Positions 1 to 10,696 of a stretch of DNA of 64,000 nt are shown one piece after another. The first letter of the stretch is position 1. Each line of letters starts with the position of its first letter. A program made the position numbers and the translations under genes. The stretch comes from Alteromonadaceae bacterium (lineage in GTDB: Bacteria; Pseudomonadota; Gammaproteobacteria; Enterobacterales; Alteromonadaceae), in contig JAESPQ010000052.1 of NCBI GenBank assembly GCA_016765535.1, forward strand, positions 26,110 through 90,109, written 5' to 3'. A model generated the notes under the pieces. That model searched no databases, was not told the DNA's origin, and was given only the letters and a program-made list of their open reading frames with translations.

Positions 1-105
1 GAGCAACAATTACTAAAGAACTAACATTCAATTAATCTGCTATTTTTAGTAGATAATTATAAACACACAACGAATAGACGACCAGTCTAATATAGAGCGA
101 ATAAT

Positions 106-1263
106 ATGAATAACTTTGAATTATATAACCCTACTCGACTTTGCTTTGGTAAAGGACAAATAGCTAATTTAAATACCTTAGTACCCGCTGACGCCAAAGT
201 ACTTATTTTATTTGGTGGTGGCAGCATTAAACGAAATGGCACTTTAGATGAAGTGACTACAGCACTAGGCAACAGAGAAATTAGCTACTTTGATGGTATT
301 GAACCTAATCCTAGTTACGAAACGATGATGAATGCCGTCAAAAAAATAAAAGATGAAAACATTACCTTTTTACTCGCTGTTGGTGGCGGTTCGGTTATTG
401 ACGGTACTAAATTTGTTGCTGCCGCAGCCAAGTTTGATGGAGAACCTTGGGACATTTTATTGAAAATGGGTGCAAATATTAATGCTGCTTTACCTTTTGG
501 CACTGTATTAACACTACCCGCAACAGGATCAGAAATGAATAGCGGCAGTGTTATTACTAAAAAAGATGAAAATGCAAAATTATTTTTTGGTAACCCATTA
601 GTATACCCACTGTTTTCAATTTTAGATCCCACTAAAACCTATTCTTTACCCGAAAAACAAATAGCCAACGGCGTTGTTGATGCTTTTATTCACACTATTG
701 AACAATACTTAACCTACCCAGTTAATGCTGCCGTACAAGACAGATTTGCCGAAGGGTTATTATTAACGTTAATTGAACAAGGACCACGCGCTTTAATTGA
801 AAAAGAAAATTATGATGTTCGAGCTAACATTATGTTTACCGCAACAATGGCGCTTAATGGCCTAATTGGTGTGGGCGTGCCACAAGATTGGTCTACCCAC
901 ATGATCGGCCATGAACTGACCGCATTACATGGTATTGATCATGCGCAAACACTTGCCATTATTCTTCCTAGCGTATTACGCGAAAAAGAAACACAAAAGC
1001 GTGACAAGTTGGCGCAATATGCTGAACGAGTTTGGGGGATTATTGAGGGTGACAACGCCACTAAAGCAGCACAGGCAATTACTAAAACCGAAGAGTTTTT
1101 TCATACTATGGGCATTAAAACACAACTTGCTGATTATGATCTTGGTAAAGATGATATTGCACAAATCATTAAACAATTAGCCGCCCATGGGCGTACCACT
1201 TTAGGTGAACATCAAGATATTGATTTAGCCACTAGCGAACGTATTTTACAGAGAAGTTTATAA
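106..1263 (+). CDS. Iron-containing alcohol dehydrogenase (YqhD-like)
   Basis: 385 aa; GGGSxxDGTK, LPATGSEMN and HxxxHELTALHGIDHAQ motifs. Confidence 0.9.
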   Translation: MNNFELYNPTRLCFGKGQIANLNTLVPADAKVLILFGGGSIKRNGTLDEVTTALGNREISYFDGIEPNPSYETMMNAVKKIKDENITFLLAVGGGSVIDGTKFVAAAAKFDGEPWDILLKMGANINAALPFGTVLTLPATGSEMNSGSVITKKDENAKLFFGNPLVYPLFSILDPTKTYSLPEKQIANGVVDAFIHTIEQYLTYPVNAAVQDRFAEGLLLTLIEQGPRALIEKENYDVRANIMFTATMALNGLIGVGVPQDWSTHMIGHELTALHGIDHAQTLAIILPSVLREKETQKRDKLAQYAERVWGIIEGDNATKAAQAITKTEEFFHTMGIKTQLADYDLGKDDIAQIIKQLAAHGRTTLGEHQDIDLATSERILQRSL

Positions 1264-1275
1264 GGAAACACCAAA

Positions 1276-2337
1276 ATGACAAAATCGACGACACCAGCAG
1301 AGACACAACAAATGAATAGACAATGGCAGCTTGCCTCAAGACCAAATGGTTTACCCACAGACGATAATTTTATATTTAAAACAGTAGCTAAACCTATACC
1401 TAAAGCTGGTGAAATATTATTACGCACGGTGTATATGTCACTAGACCCTTATATGCGTGGCCGTATGAATGACGCCGAATCTTATGCTGAACCAGTAGCG
1501 ATTAATGAAGTAATGGTAGCGGGAGCCGTTTGCCAAGTTGAAAAAAGCAATAACGAAAATTACCGAGTAGGTGATTGGGTGGTTGCATTTAGCGGCTGGC
1601 AAGACTATGCAATTTCTGATGGAGTTGATTTATTAAAAATTCCCGCACAATTACCGAGTTTTTCTTATGCTTTAGGTGTGTTGGGTATGCCCGGGCTAAC
1701 TGCCTACATGGGCTTACTCGATATTGGCCAACCTAAAGCAGGAGAAACCTTAGTAGTTGCGGCAGCCACAGGTGCGGTGGGTAGTTTAGTTGGTCAAATA
1801 GGTAAAATTAAAGGCTGTAAAGTGATTGGTATTGCGGGTGGCAAAGAAAAATGCCAATACGCTATCAATGAACTAGGCTTTGATGACTGTATTGATCATA
1901 AAGCCAGTGATTTTACCCAGCGTTTAACCGCTGCTTGCGATAAGGGTATTGATATTTATTTTGAAAATGTCGGCGGTAAAGTATTTGATGCGGTAATGCC
2001 ATTATTAAACAGCTGTGCCCGCATTCCTTTGTGTGGATTAATCTCACAATACAATGCCACTGAACTGCCAGAGGGGCCTGATCGTTTATCCTTATTAATG
2101 GGTACTTTGCTCATTAAGCGTGTAAAAATGCAAGGATTTATCGTATTTGACGACTATGGTCATCGCTATAACGAGTTTGCAGAGCAGATGAGTGCTTGGT
2201 TAATGGCAGGAAAAATCAAATATAAAGAAGACATGATTGCAGGTTTAGAAAATGCCCCACAAGCTTTTATTGGTTTATTGCAAGGTAAAAACTTTGGCAA
2301 AGTTGTGGTACGTGTAGCAGATGACAATAGTAAATAG
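1276..2337 (+). CDS. NADP-dependent oxidoreductase, MDR family (CurA-like)
   Basis: 353 aa; SLDPYMRGRM, AATGAVGSLVGQIGKIKGC and YFENVGG motifs. Confidence 0.9.
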   Translation: MTKSTTPAETQQMNRQWQLASRPNGLPTDDNFIFKTVAKPIPKAGEILLRTVYMSLDPYMRGRMNDAESYAEPVAINEVMVAGAVCQVEKSNNENYRVGDWVVAFSGWQDYAISDGVDLLKIPAQLPSFSYALGVLGMPGLTAYMGLLDIGQPKAGETLVVAAATGAVGSLVGQIGKIKGCKVIGIAGGKEKCQYAINELGFDDCIDHKASDFTQRLTAACDKGIDIYFENVGGKVFDAVMPLLNSCARIPLCGLISQYNATELPEGPDRLSLLMGTLLIKRVKMQGFIVFDDYGHRYNEFAEQMSAWLMAGKIKYKEDMIAGLENAPQAFIGLLQGKNFGKVVVRVADDNSK

Positions 2338-2362
2338 ATCCTGAAATAAGTTCGGGATGACG
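2334..2362. repeat. Short dispersed palindrome-type repeat (GATCCTGAAATAAGTTCGGGATGAC)
   Basis: Intergenic; same pattern type as the GTCATGCTGA...TTCAGCATGAC repeat at 3258-3290. Confidence 0.5.
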
Positions 2363-2430
2363 AACTTTATTTAATTACCAAATTAAATTTTAACATTATG
2401 AAATATTATAACTAACAGATAGGAAACAAA

Positions 2431-3108
2431 ATGAAAATATTATTAGTATTAACATCACACGACAAACTCGGTGACACAGACATGAAAACGGGTTTTTGGT
2501 TAGAAGAATTTGCCGCGCCTTATTACGAGTTTAAAGATGCTGGGGCAACCATCACCTTAGCTTCACCTAAAGGCGGGCAACCACCATTAGATCCTAAAAG
2601 TGACGAAGCTGATTTTCAAACCGATGCCACTCGTCGTTTTGAACAAGACCCAGAAGCACAACAAGCACTTGCTAATACAACAAAGCTAGCTGATATTAAC
2701 GGTGACGATTATGATGCTGTATTTTATCCTGGTGGCCATGGTCCTTTATGGGATTTAGCCGAAGATAAAAATTCTATTGCACTCATTGAAAATCAATATA
2801 AAGCAGGTAAACCTGTTGGTTTGGTGTGTCATGCCGTTGCTGCATTACAGAAAACTAAAGACGAAACAGGTAATGCTTTAGTTAACAATAAACGGGTAAC
2901 AGGTTTTAGCAATAGTGAAGAAGACGCCGTACAATTAACCAATATAGTGCCATTTTTAGTGGAAGATGATTTAAAAGCACAAGGGGCTAACTATCAAAAA
3001 GGTGACGATTGGACAAGTTACATTGAAGTAGATGGCAATTTGATCACAGGACAAAATCCTGCCTCATCAGCCGCCGTTGCTCAGGCCATGTTAGTACAGC
3101 TTAAATAA
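2431..3108 (+). CDS. DJ-1/PfpI family (type 1 glutamine amidotransferase-like) protein
   Basis: 225 aa; FYPGGHGPLWDL and VGLVCHAVAAL nucleophile elbow. Confidence 0.9.
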   Translation: MKILLVLTSHDKLGDTDMKTGFWLEEFAAPYYEFKDAGATITLASPKGGQPPLDPKSDEADFQTDATRRFEQDPEAQQALANTTKLADINGDDYDAVFYPGGHGPLWDLAEDKNSIALIENQYKAGKPVGLVCHAVAALQKTKDETGNALVNNKRVTGFSNSEEDAVQLTNIVPFLVEDDLKAQGANYQKGDDWTSYIEVDGNLITGQNPASSAAVAQAMLVQLK

Positions 3109-3257
3109 ACATAAATCACAATTAACTAGATACCCAAACCACCTAAAGATTCAGGATCCAGCTAGAATTAAGAAACACTTTAGGTAAGATATAAAATGTG
3201 GACATAAATAATGATTTTTCATGTCCATGCAGATAACTCAGGTATTTATTGTAGTAT

Positions 3258-3290
3258 TGTCATGCTGATACTGAAACAAGTTCAGCATGA
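3258..3290. repeat. Intergenic inverted repeat GTCATGCTGATACTGAAACAAGTTCAGCATGAC
   Basis: Self-complementary arms GTCATGCTGA / TTCAGCATGAC between convergent genes; could act as a bidirectional terminator. Confidence 0.55.
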
Positions 3291-3309
3291 CTTTTTCAGC
3301 ATCAGCAAA

Positions 3310-4131
3310 TTAAAAATGTACAATAGCACCCGCAAATGCACCAGAGAATTCTAAATTAGTATACAAATTATCAATATTATCTAATTCTAATTTCACGTCG
3401 CGATAGCCAAGTGTTAAGTTCACATCAACCGCTAAGTTGTCCACTAACTCATAACTAATACCCGCTTGATAATCATATAATGTCTGTCCTTTAAATGATA
3501 AAAAATTACCATTGGCAAAAACATTGAAGTCTGTTGTTGGTATACCAAAAATAAATGCCGCATAAAACATTGGAACATAAGAAGAAGCACGTAACGTCGC
3601 ATTAGAGCTTACCGGTGGTGTGGTTGCGGTGGTTGCATCAACAGCAATTTTAACATCAATCTTACGTGCAGTTAACCCAAAATCAAAGGTTAACAAATCA
3701 TTATCAAACACTTCATAGTAGGCGGTATAATCAATATAACGGGTATTAAATACCGTATTAGCACTTGATGGTGGAAAAGTTGTACCCGCAAAATTAAAAT
3801 CTGTGCTTAACGTGGTAGCACCTTTAGTGTCTAACGTAGTTGACGATATTTTTAAGTTAGGTAAAAAAGGTAATGGATGTTCAAGTGCAATAAAAAAGCT
3901 ACCTTGCTGTTTATTTGCTAGGTTAAAATCAATTTGTTGATCTCTTTCCCCAAATAGACCTGTCGCGTTGCTATCCCAAACTTGCCCCCCCAAATACAAG
4001 CCGATAGCATCAGCATGGGCTACATTCATCATGGCGGTAGAGGTAACAACTGTTATTGCAACAGCGGTTAATGTTTTTTTAATCGGTCGTGCTAGCTTTT
4101 GAAATTGAATACGTTGAAATTGAGTGCGCAT
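3310..4131 (-). CDS. Outer-membrane beta-barrel protein (TIGR04219-like)
   Basis: Signal peptide, alternating beta pattern, terminal aromatic (VHF*). The ORF track starts at 4161, but MRTQFQRIQF at 4131 fits a signal peptide better. Confidence 0.7.
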   Translation of the reverse strand: MRTQFQRIQFQKLARPIKKTLTAVAITVVTSTAMMNVAHADAIGLYLGGQVWDSNATGLFGERDQQIDFNLANKQQGSFFIALEHPLPFLPNLKISSTTLDTKGATTLSTDFNFAGTTFPPSSANTVFNTRYIDYTAYYEVFDNDLLTFDFGLTARKIDVKIAVDATTATTPPVSSNATLRASSYVPMFYAAFIFGIPTTDFNVFANGNFLSFKGQTLYDYQAGISYELVDNLAVDVNLTLGYRDVKLELDNIDNLYTNLEFSGAFAGAIVHF

Positions 4132-4138
4132 AAAAATT

Positions 4139-5131
4139 TTATCCTTTACTAAGTAATTCATTTAAATCAATAATGCCCGCATTCGCGCGCGAAATATAAT
4201 TAGCCATAACCAATGAATGATTGGCAACAAAGCCAAAACCACTACCATTTAATATCATCGGACTCCATACGGTTTGTTGGCTAGACTCTAATTCTTTAAT
4301 TATTTGTTGTAAGCTCACTTTGGCGTTTTTCTTAGCAAGCACACCATCAAAATCAATTTCTATTGCTTTTAATAAATGCAACAACGCCCATGCTGCACCA
4401 CGCGCTTCATAAAATTCATCGTCTATTTTCCACCAACTTGTTTTTAACATCACATGTGAGGCAGTTGCAGTAGATTGCTGAGCACCACTATCACCCGCTA
4501 AATCAGTATTGCTTTGATCATGACCAACGCTAGCACTTAAACGCTGAGAATAACTGCCCAAGCGTTTTTCAACTTGTTGTAACCATGCACGTAAATTGTC
4601 AGCGCGGGTATAAAATTGTGCTTTTTGACTTTTAGGATCTGTCAACTCTTTACGATATTGATACAGCGCTTGTACGCCTTTTTTATATTCACTTTCAGCG
4701 CTAGGAAACGCCCAACGTGTACTGTCAATATTAAAACGTGGTTGTGCTTCTTTTAACTGTTGATTGACCAAAGACTGTGATTGCGAACGACTAAAACCTT
4801 GCCGCATAGCAAGCGCCATATCACGTACCATTTCTAATACGCCAAATTCCCATGCAGGAATATCATCTAAAAAGGCTCCTGGCGGCATAGCATCGTTAGA
4901 TAAATAACCACCGGGCTTATTCCATAATTTTTCAGTCACACGAATTAACGCAGTGGTGGTAGTGTAACCAATAACGGGAGCTACACCATCAGCTTTGGCA
5001 TCAGCCGTCACCATCGCTTTAATGTTCATTCTGTCTGGCTCAAAACTCCAATAAACACCTAAAAAATAAAAACTAAGAACCACTATCGCAATGATTATAG
5101 ATACTGATTTTATTGAAAATTTAATGCTCAT
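4139..5131 (-). CDS. DUF2333 family protein
   Basis: 330 aa; single N-terminal TM and conserved composition around PPGAFLDDIPAWEFGVLEMVRD. Confidence 0.8.
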   Translation of the reverse strand: MSIKFSIKSVSIIIAIVVLSFYFLGVYWSFEPDRMNIKAMVTADAKADGVAPVIGYTTTTALIRVTEKLWNKPGGYLSNDAMPPGAFLDDIPAWEFGVLEMVRDMALAMRQGFSRSQSQSLVNQQLKEAQPRFNIDSTRWAFPSAESEYKKGVQALYQYRKELTDPKSQKAQFYTRADNLRAWLQQVEKRLGSYSQRLSASVGHDQSNTDLAGDSGAQQSTATASHVMLKTSWWKIDDEFYEARGAAWALLHLLKAIEIDFDGVLAKKNAKVSLQQIIKELESSQQTVWSPMILNGSGFGFVANHSLVMANYISRANAGIIDLNELLSKG

Positions 5132-5173
5132 TTTTCTTCCTACTGATGAGAGTGTTTCACTTTATTAAAAATA

Positions 5174-5677
5174 TTATTTATTAATGCGTTTTCTTTTAAT
5201 ACTAAATACAGGCATCTTAACGATTACATTTTTATGATTAGCAAAATGAAAATTTAGCTCAGTCATTTGACCATCTTTAAGACCATTTTTTAAACCGAAT
5301 ATCATTAAATGTAAACCGTAAGGTTGTAACAAAACCTTAGCATTGGCTTTAATGCTTATTGCGTCAAGTCGCTCCATTTTCATCATGCCATTTTTCATAG
5401 TATGAGCATGAATTTCGATACGAGGGCTAAAATCACTACTAATTGAGATTAATTTTATTGTTTTATCGCTATGATTAATTAACGTCATATAAGCTGATGA
5501 AACGTGGTTACCGGGCAAGGTTTCACGGATATAGGCATTTTTTATCGCTATGTATTGCTTGGCTATTGCTTGTCCATTGATTTTCTGAGCATTAATTTTC
5601 TGAGCATCGCTGTTGGCACTGAAAAATGACAAAAACAGCAGTAAAACACTCGCAATATTTTTATTATTACTGTTCAT
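5174..5677 (-). CDS. PCu(A)C-type copper chaperone
   Basis: Signal peptide; IRETLPGNHVSSAYMTLINHSDK and EIHAHTMKNGMMKMERL with the Met/His pattern. Confidence 0.85.
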   Translation of the reverse strand: MNSNNKNIASVLLLFLSFFSANSDAQKINAQKINGQAIAKQYIAIKNAYIRETLPGNHVSSAYMTLINHSDKTIKLISISSDFSPRIEIHAHTMKNGMMKMERLDAISIKANAKVLLQPYGLHLMIFGLKNGLKDGQMTELNFHFANHKNVIVKMPVFSIKRKRINK

Positions 5678-5747
5678 TTAAATTTATACACCTGTACATC
5701 CGTTTAAAAATCATCATAATAATAGCAATTCAACAACATTATTCCTA

Positions 5748-6503
5748 ATGAAAGCAGAGAAAATGAGTAACTTAATTTTAACAGCTGAACAAAATGGTCT
5801 ATTCACCATAACATTAAATCGCTTTGATAAAAAAAATGCTTTAAATGATGCTATGTATCAACAACTTTGCCAACACTTTGAATATGCTGCTTTTACTGAC
5901 AACATTCATTGTGTCTTGATCCAAGGCGATGAAAATTGCTTTTGTGCAGGTAACGACCTTGACGATTTTATTAAAGCAGACGAAAATTCAGATCTGGCTG
6001 CCTTTAAATTCATCAAAATATTAGGAACGTTTAATAAGCCTCTTGTAGCCGCTGTAGCGGGTGCTGCAGTAGGTATTGGCACAACTATGTTGTTACATTG
6101 CGATATGGTCTTTGCTGCCACAAACAGTAAATTTAAACTACCTTTTACTCAATTAGGATTATGCCCTGAGGCTGCATCAAGTTATTTATTACCTTTACGC
6201 ATTGGTGCCAACCGCGCTTTTGAATTAATGATATTAGGCGATACTTTTTCAGCTGAACAAGCTTTTACTTATGGTTTAGTAAATAAAGTTTGTTCGCCTG
6301 AAGAGCTGCTTGCTAGCGCACAACAAAGTGCCATCCGCATTGCTCAACTACCTAGTGATGCAGTAATAACAGGACGAAGATTAATTCGTCAAGCAAGCCA
6401 AGCACAAATAGCACAAGTGATGAATGATGAAGCAAACGAATTTTTCCGTTTAGTTAAGGGTAAAGAATGCAAAAATATTATTGCAAAATTTTTTAAACGA
6501 TAA
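5748..6503 (+). CDS. Enoyl-CoA hydratase/isomerase family protein
   Basis: 251 aa; FCAGNDLDDF and crotonase fold motifs. Start may be the internal ATG (MSNLILTAEQ). Confidence 0.88.
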   Translation: MKAEKMSNLILTAEQNGLFTITLNRFDKKNALNDAMYQQLCQHFEYAAFTDNIHCVLIQGDENCFCAGNDLDDFIKADENSDLAAFKFIKILGTFNKPLVAAVAGAAVGIGTTMLLHCDMVFAATNSKFKLPFTQLGLCPEAASSYLLPLRIGANRAFELMILGDTFSAEQAFTYGLVNKVCSPEELLASAQQSAIRIAQLPSDAVITGRRLIRQASQAQIAQVMNDEANEFFRLVKGKECKNIIAKFFKR

Positions 6504-6713
6504 AAAATAAGCAAGCAAACAATCCCTCACAAACACAACCGTTTTAATAATATATTTACAAATAATTCATCAAAGCCATTGACATAATATGTCGATGGCT
6601 TTATTTTATGGTCTCATTTATTAAAAATACAGTGCTAACTATAAAAATAATAACTATTTGTCGAGACAACCTACAACTCAAACTGAACTTATAGATATAA
6701 ATATAAAAAATAG

Positions 6714-7457
6714 TTGCTACTACATATGGAGATCACCGTAATGACACTTTCAGCAAACCCGATACAAGCTTGTATCGACACACTCGTATCGCCTGCTACT
6801 GCCTTTGCCACTATCAAAGAAAAAAAATCTTGGTCGTGGTTGCCATTTATTTTAGTGGTTGGCGCAACATTTTCACTATTTATGTATTTTTACCAAACAG
6901 TTGATTTTAATTGGATGATCGAACAAATGGCTGATGGTATGGCCGCTAGTGGTAAAAGTGAAGAGCAAGCAAAAGCATTTCAAGACAATATGACCCACAG
7001 CATGATGCAATGGAGTACCATTATCGGCGGTACTGTTGGCATAATAGTGATTAATTTACTGATGGCACTTTATTATTATTTAGCCACAAAAGTTGCTGCA
7101 AAAAATGATTATAAATTTACCGATTGGTACGGTTTTACTTGGTGGGTTTCATTACCAATTGTAGTTTCGGCCTTACTTTCTGCCTTGGTAATATTTTTTG
7201 CTGACAATGGTCAGATTTCACTGCACGATTTGCAACCCACTAGCTTAAATGGCTTACTATTCGGTCTTGATCAATCGAGCCATTGGTTTGCTTTTTTAGA
7301 AGGTATTAACCTTTTTAGTTTTTGGACGTTAGCAATTGCCACCATCGGCTTAAAAGCATGGTTAAACATAACCACTAATAAAGCCCTTTCGATTAGTGCT
7401 ACCCCCTTTATAGTTATTTATGGCAGTTGGGCGCTTTATATCGCCTTTTTAGCCTAA
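6714..7457 (+). CDS. Yip1 family membrane protein
   Basis: Multiple TMs and Yip1-like composition. Real start probably MTLSANPIQACID at 6741. Confidence 0.75.
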   Translation: MLLHMEITVMTLSANPIQACIDTLVSPATAFATIKEKKSWSWLPFILVVGATFSLFMYFYQTVDFNWMIEQMADGMAASGKSEEQAKAFQDNMTHSMMQWSTIIGGTVGIIVINLLMALYYYLATKVAAKNDYKFTDWYGFTWWVSLPIVVSALLSALVIFFADNGQISLHDLQPTSLNGLLFGLDQSSHWFAFLEGINLFSFWTLAIATIGLKAWLNITTNKALSISATPFIVIYGSWALYIAFLA

Positions 7458-7499
7458 ATTAAATTTATACACTAAGGAATTCTTTAAGGTGTTAATTCT

Positions 7500-8693
7500 A
7501 TGAAAAAAACATTAATTATTATTGCGGTGATCATAAGCCTTGTTGCTTTAGCCTATTTTAAAAAAACAGGACAATCACACGCAATAGAAGTTAAAGTGCA
7601 GCAAATAAAGGCTGAGAAGATCAAACGCTCTATTTTAGCTTCAGGTACCTTAGTGTATGTACAGCAAGTACAATTACGCTCAGAAGTTATTGGCCAAGTA
7701 AACGAATTATTAATAGCTGAAGGCGATAAAGTACATAAAGGGCAAATATTAATGCGTTTAGATCCCCGTACTTTTAAAGCGGATGTAAAACAACAACAAG
7801 CGTTTGTGCGCTTGCAAAGTATTGCTATTGAACGTCAAGAAAAGCAACTTGAAAACTTAAAATCACAATGGCAACGTAAGCGCGATTTATATCAACGAAA
7901 AATTTTAGATCAAGACGCTTTCGAATCGATTGAAAATCAATATGCACTCGCCAAAATAGATTTACGCTCACGCCAAGAATCTTTACTACAAGCACAAGCA
8001 ACATTAGACAAAGCGAAGGAGCGTTTAGATAAAACAGTATTTCGCTCTCCTATTGACGGCATAGCCACTTCAGTTGATATAAAGCAAGGCGAAACAGCTA
8101 TTAGCGGTACTACTAATATTTCAGGCTCTAACTTAATCACCCTTGCCGACCCTTCGTCTATTTTAATTGAAGTACAAGTAGATGAAGCCGATATTGCTGA
8201 TATTCGAGTAAATCAACAAGCCGATATTTTTGCAGTAGCCTTTCCTGATGAAGCATTAAAAGGCACAGTACAAAGCATCGCAACCACCGCTAAACGCGCC
8301 CAAGGTCGCCAAGGATTAAGTTTTAAAGTTAAAATATTACTTGCTGATAATAACAGTATTGCGGTACGTCCAGGCATGAGTTGTCGCGCCGAAATATATA
8401 CCAAGAGCAAAGACAAAGCATTAGCCGTACCAAGTGAAGCAGTAATTTTCGCTAAAAATGAGAATAGCAAAAAAGACTTAAATTCAAACGATAAAAAAAA
8501 TAACGATCATGTTTTTATTATGATTAATAATAAAGCTGTTAAGCGTAATGTTCAGTTAGGTATATCTAATGATCGATTACAAGAAATTATCTTAGGTGTA
8601 AAAGCAGGTGATAAAGTGATTATTGGTCCTGCCAGAGCGTTAACTAAACTCAAAAATGGTCAAGCAGTTAAAGTGAGTAAAAAAGAGATTTAG
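7500..8693 (+). CDS. Periplasmic adaptor subunit, MacA-like (HlyD/MFP family)
   Basis: N-terminal TM, lipoyl/hairpin region, FRSPIDGIATSVDIKQGE. Confidence 0.88.
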   Translation: MKKTLIIIAVIISLVALAYFKKTGQSHAIEVKVQQIKAEKIKRSILASGTLVYVQQVQLRSEVIGQVNELLIAEGDKVHKGQILMRLDPRTFKADVKQQQAFVRLQSIAIERQEKQLENLKSQWQRKRDLYQRKILDQDAFESIENQYALAKIDLRSRQESLLQAQATLDKAKERLDKTVFRSPIDGIATSVDIKQGETAISGTTNISGSNLITLADPSSILIEVQVDEADIADIRVNQQADIFAVAFPDEALKGTVQSIATTAKRAQGRQGLSFKVKILLADNNSIAVRPGMSCRAEIYTKSKDKALAVPSEAVIFAKNENSKKDLNSNDKKNNDHVFIMINNKAVKRNVQLGISNDRLQEIILGVKAGDKVIIGPARALTKLKNGQAVKVSKKEI

Positions 8694-8695
8694 TA

Positions 8696-9451
8696 ATGAC
8701 TACAGCACACAAAACTAGCTCAATAGCTGCAAAGCCAATTATTGAGCTTAATAACATTGCCAAGCGCTATCAAATGGGTGGCGAAGAGTTTTATGCACTT
8801 AATGATTTTAGCCTTAATATTCAATTAAATGATTATCTTGCTATCATTGGTCCTTCCGGTTCGGGCAAATCAACGCTAATGAATATTTTAGGCTGCCTAG
8901 ATTATCCCACCACGGGCGAATATTATTTACGCGAAAATGATATTGCTCATTTAGACGAGTCAGCGCTAGCTCGTATTCGAAATTTAGAAATAGGTTTTAT
9001 TTTTCAAAGTTTTAATTTATTACCTCGCGCAAGTGCTTTGCAAAATGTTATGCAGCCTTTAATTTATCGTGGCATGCATTTAAAAGAACGCAAAAAAAAA
9101 GCCACCACAGCCCTGACGCGTGTTGGCTTGCAAAGTCGTTTAAATCATTTACCTAATCAACTTTCTGGCGGACAAAGACAACGTGTTGCCATTGCTAGAG
9201 CATTAGTAACCGAACCTGCCATCTTATTAGCTGATGAACCTACAGGTAATTTAGACTCCACCACAACGGCTGAGATCATGGTATTGTTTGATCAACTCCA
9301 TCATGATGGTCAAACAGTCATTATTGTCACCCATGAACAAGACATTGCCAACCGTTGTCATCGTGTTATACGTTTAAAAGATGGTCGTTTAGTCGCTGAT
9401 ACTGTTAACGATAGCAATAACAACCGAAAAATCAAGGATACTTATGTCTAG
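8696..9451 (+). CDS. ABC transporter ATP-binding protein, MacB/LolD type
   Basis: Walker [10 protein letters not shown], signature LSGGQRQR, Walker [13 protein letters not shown]. Confidence 0.95.
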   Translation: MTTAHKTSSIAAKPIIELNNIAKRYQMGGEEFYALNDFSLNIQLNDYLAIIGPSGSGKSTLMNILGCLDYPTTGEYYLRENDIAHLDESALARIRNLEIGFIFQSFNLLPRASALQNVMQPLIYRGMHLKERKKKATTALTRVGLQSRLNHLPNQLSGGQRQRVAIARALVTEPAILLADEPTGNLDSTTTAEIMVLFDQLHHDGQTVIIVTHEQDIANRCHRVIRLKDGRLVADTVNDSNNNRKIKDTYV

Positions 9452-10679
9452 CGTCGCGTTTAAAATAATAGAAAGTACCCGTAGCGCTGCTCAATCTGTT
9501 TTTGCCCATCGTTTTCGTAGTTTTTTAACCACCTTAGGCATCATTATTGGTGTTGCCTCTGTTATCGCCGTGGTGTCAGTAGTACAAGGATTAAGTAGTA
9601 GTATTACGGCCCAATTTGATGGTATGGGAACCAATGTTGTCACCATTAACGCATTTACCCCATTAAAAGAGCGCTTACAAGGCAAAAACTCAAAATTAAC
9701 TTATCGGGATTTTTTAGAAATAAAGTATAAAGTTAAAGGTATTAGCCATATAACTCCAACCGTTGCCGCGACAGGCCCTAATGGAGTAGTGCAATACAAG
9801 GGCGAATCTGCGGTAACTCGCGTGATCGGTACAGGATCAAGCTATCAAGCACTTTATGGTGTATTTCCTGAGCAAGGACGATTTTTTAATTTAAGTGATG
9901 ATAAAAGCCGTCGTCGTGTCGCCGTATTGGGCAACTCTATTATTGATAAACTAGAGTTAAAAGGCGAGGTGGTCGGTCAATATATTATGATCGGTGGAGA
10001 ATGGTTCAAGGTGATAGGTGTGTTAGAAAAACGAGGTAAATTGTTTGGTTTTGATCAAGATGATTTTGTCTTGTTACCCTACACCACGACCCAAGCACTA
10101 CTTGGTGGAGCTGAAGAACCTAGCATCAGTATTTCTCTACAAGTTAATGATGCCGCTGAACTTGAGGGTATTAAACAACATATTAAAAATTTATTACGCC
10201 GTCATCATAATTTATCAAAAGATCATGGTGATGATTTTAAAATAAACACCGCAGAACAAATGTTAGAAACTGTGGAAAAAATAACTTCAAATACCACTAT
10301 GGTACTCAGTGGCGTTGTTGGTATTTCATTATTAGTGGGCGGTATTGGTATTATGAATATCATGCTGGTATCAGTTACTGAACGTACTCGTGAAATTGGT
10401 ATTCAAAAAGCTTTAGGCGCAACCCGTGTCGATATTTTATTACAGTTTTTAATTGAAGCCGTTTTCTTATGTTTACTAGGTGGTTTAGTCGGATTAGGTT
10501 TAGGGTACGGCGCAGGCGCTTTAGTGAGTAGTTTAATCAATTTACCTGCCGCACAAGTACCATTATGGGCAGTGGTATTGTCGTTTGGCTTTAGTGCGGG
10601 TGTTGGTTTGATTTTTGGTATTATTCCTGCAGCCAAAGCCGCTAATTTAGACCCTATTGATGCGCTGCGTTATGAATAA
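9444..10679 (+). CDS. ABC transporter permease, MacB/FtsX-like
   Basis: TM topology, TLGIIIGVASVIAVVSVVQG, ERTREIGIQKALGAT, overlaps the ATPase gene. Confidence 0.93.
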   Translation: MSSVAFKIIESTRSAAQSVFAHRFRSFLTTLGIIIGVASVIAVVSVVQGLSSSITAQFDGMGTNVVTINAFTPLKERLQGKNSKLTYRDFLEIKYKVKGISHITPTVAATGPNGVVQYKGESAVTRVIGTGSSYQALYGVFPEQGRFFNLSDDKSRRRVAVLGNSIIDKLELKGEVVGQYIMIGGEWFKVIGVLEKRGKLFGFDQDDFVLLPYTTTQALLGGAEEPSISISLQVNDAAELEGIKQHIKNLLRRHHNLSKDHGDDFKINTAEQMLETVEKITSNTTMVLSGVVGISLLVGGIGIMNIMLVSVTERTREIGIQKALGATRVDILLQFLIEAVFLCLLGGLVGLGLGYGAGALVSSLINLPAAQVPLWAVVLSFGFSAGVGLIFGIIPAAKAANLDPIDALRYE

Positions 10680-10696
10680 TAGTTCAGCTTTAACGG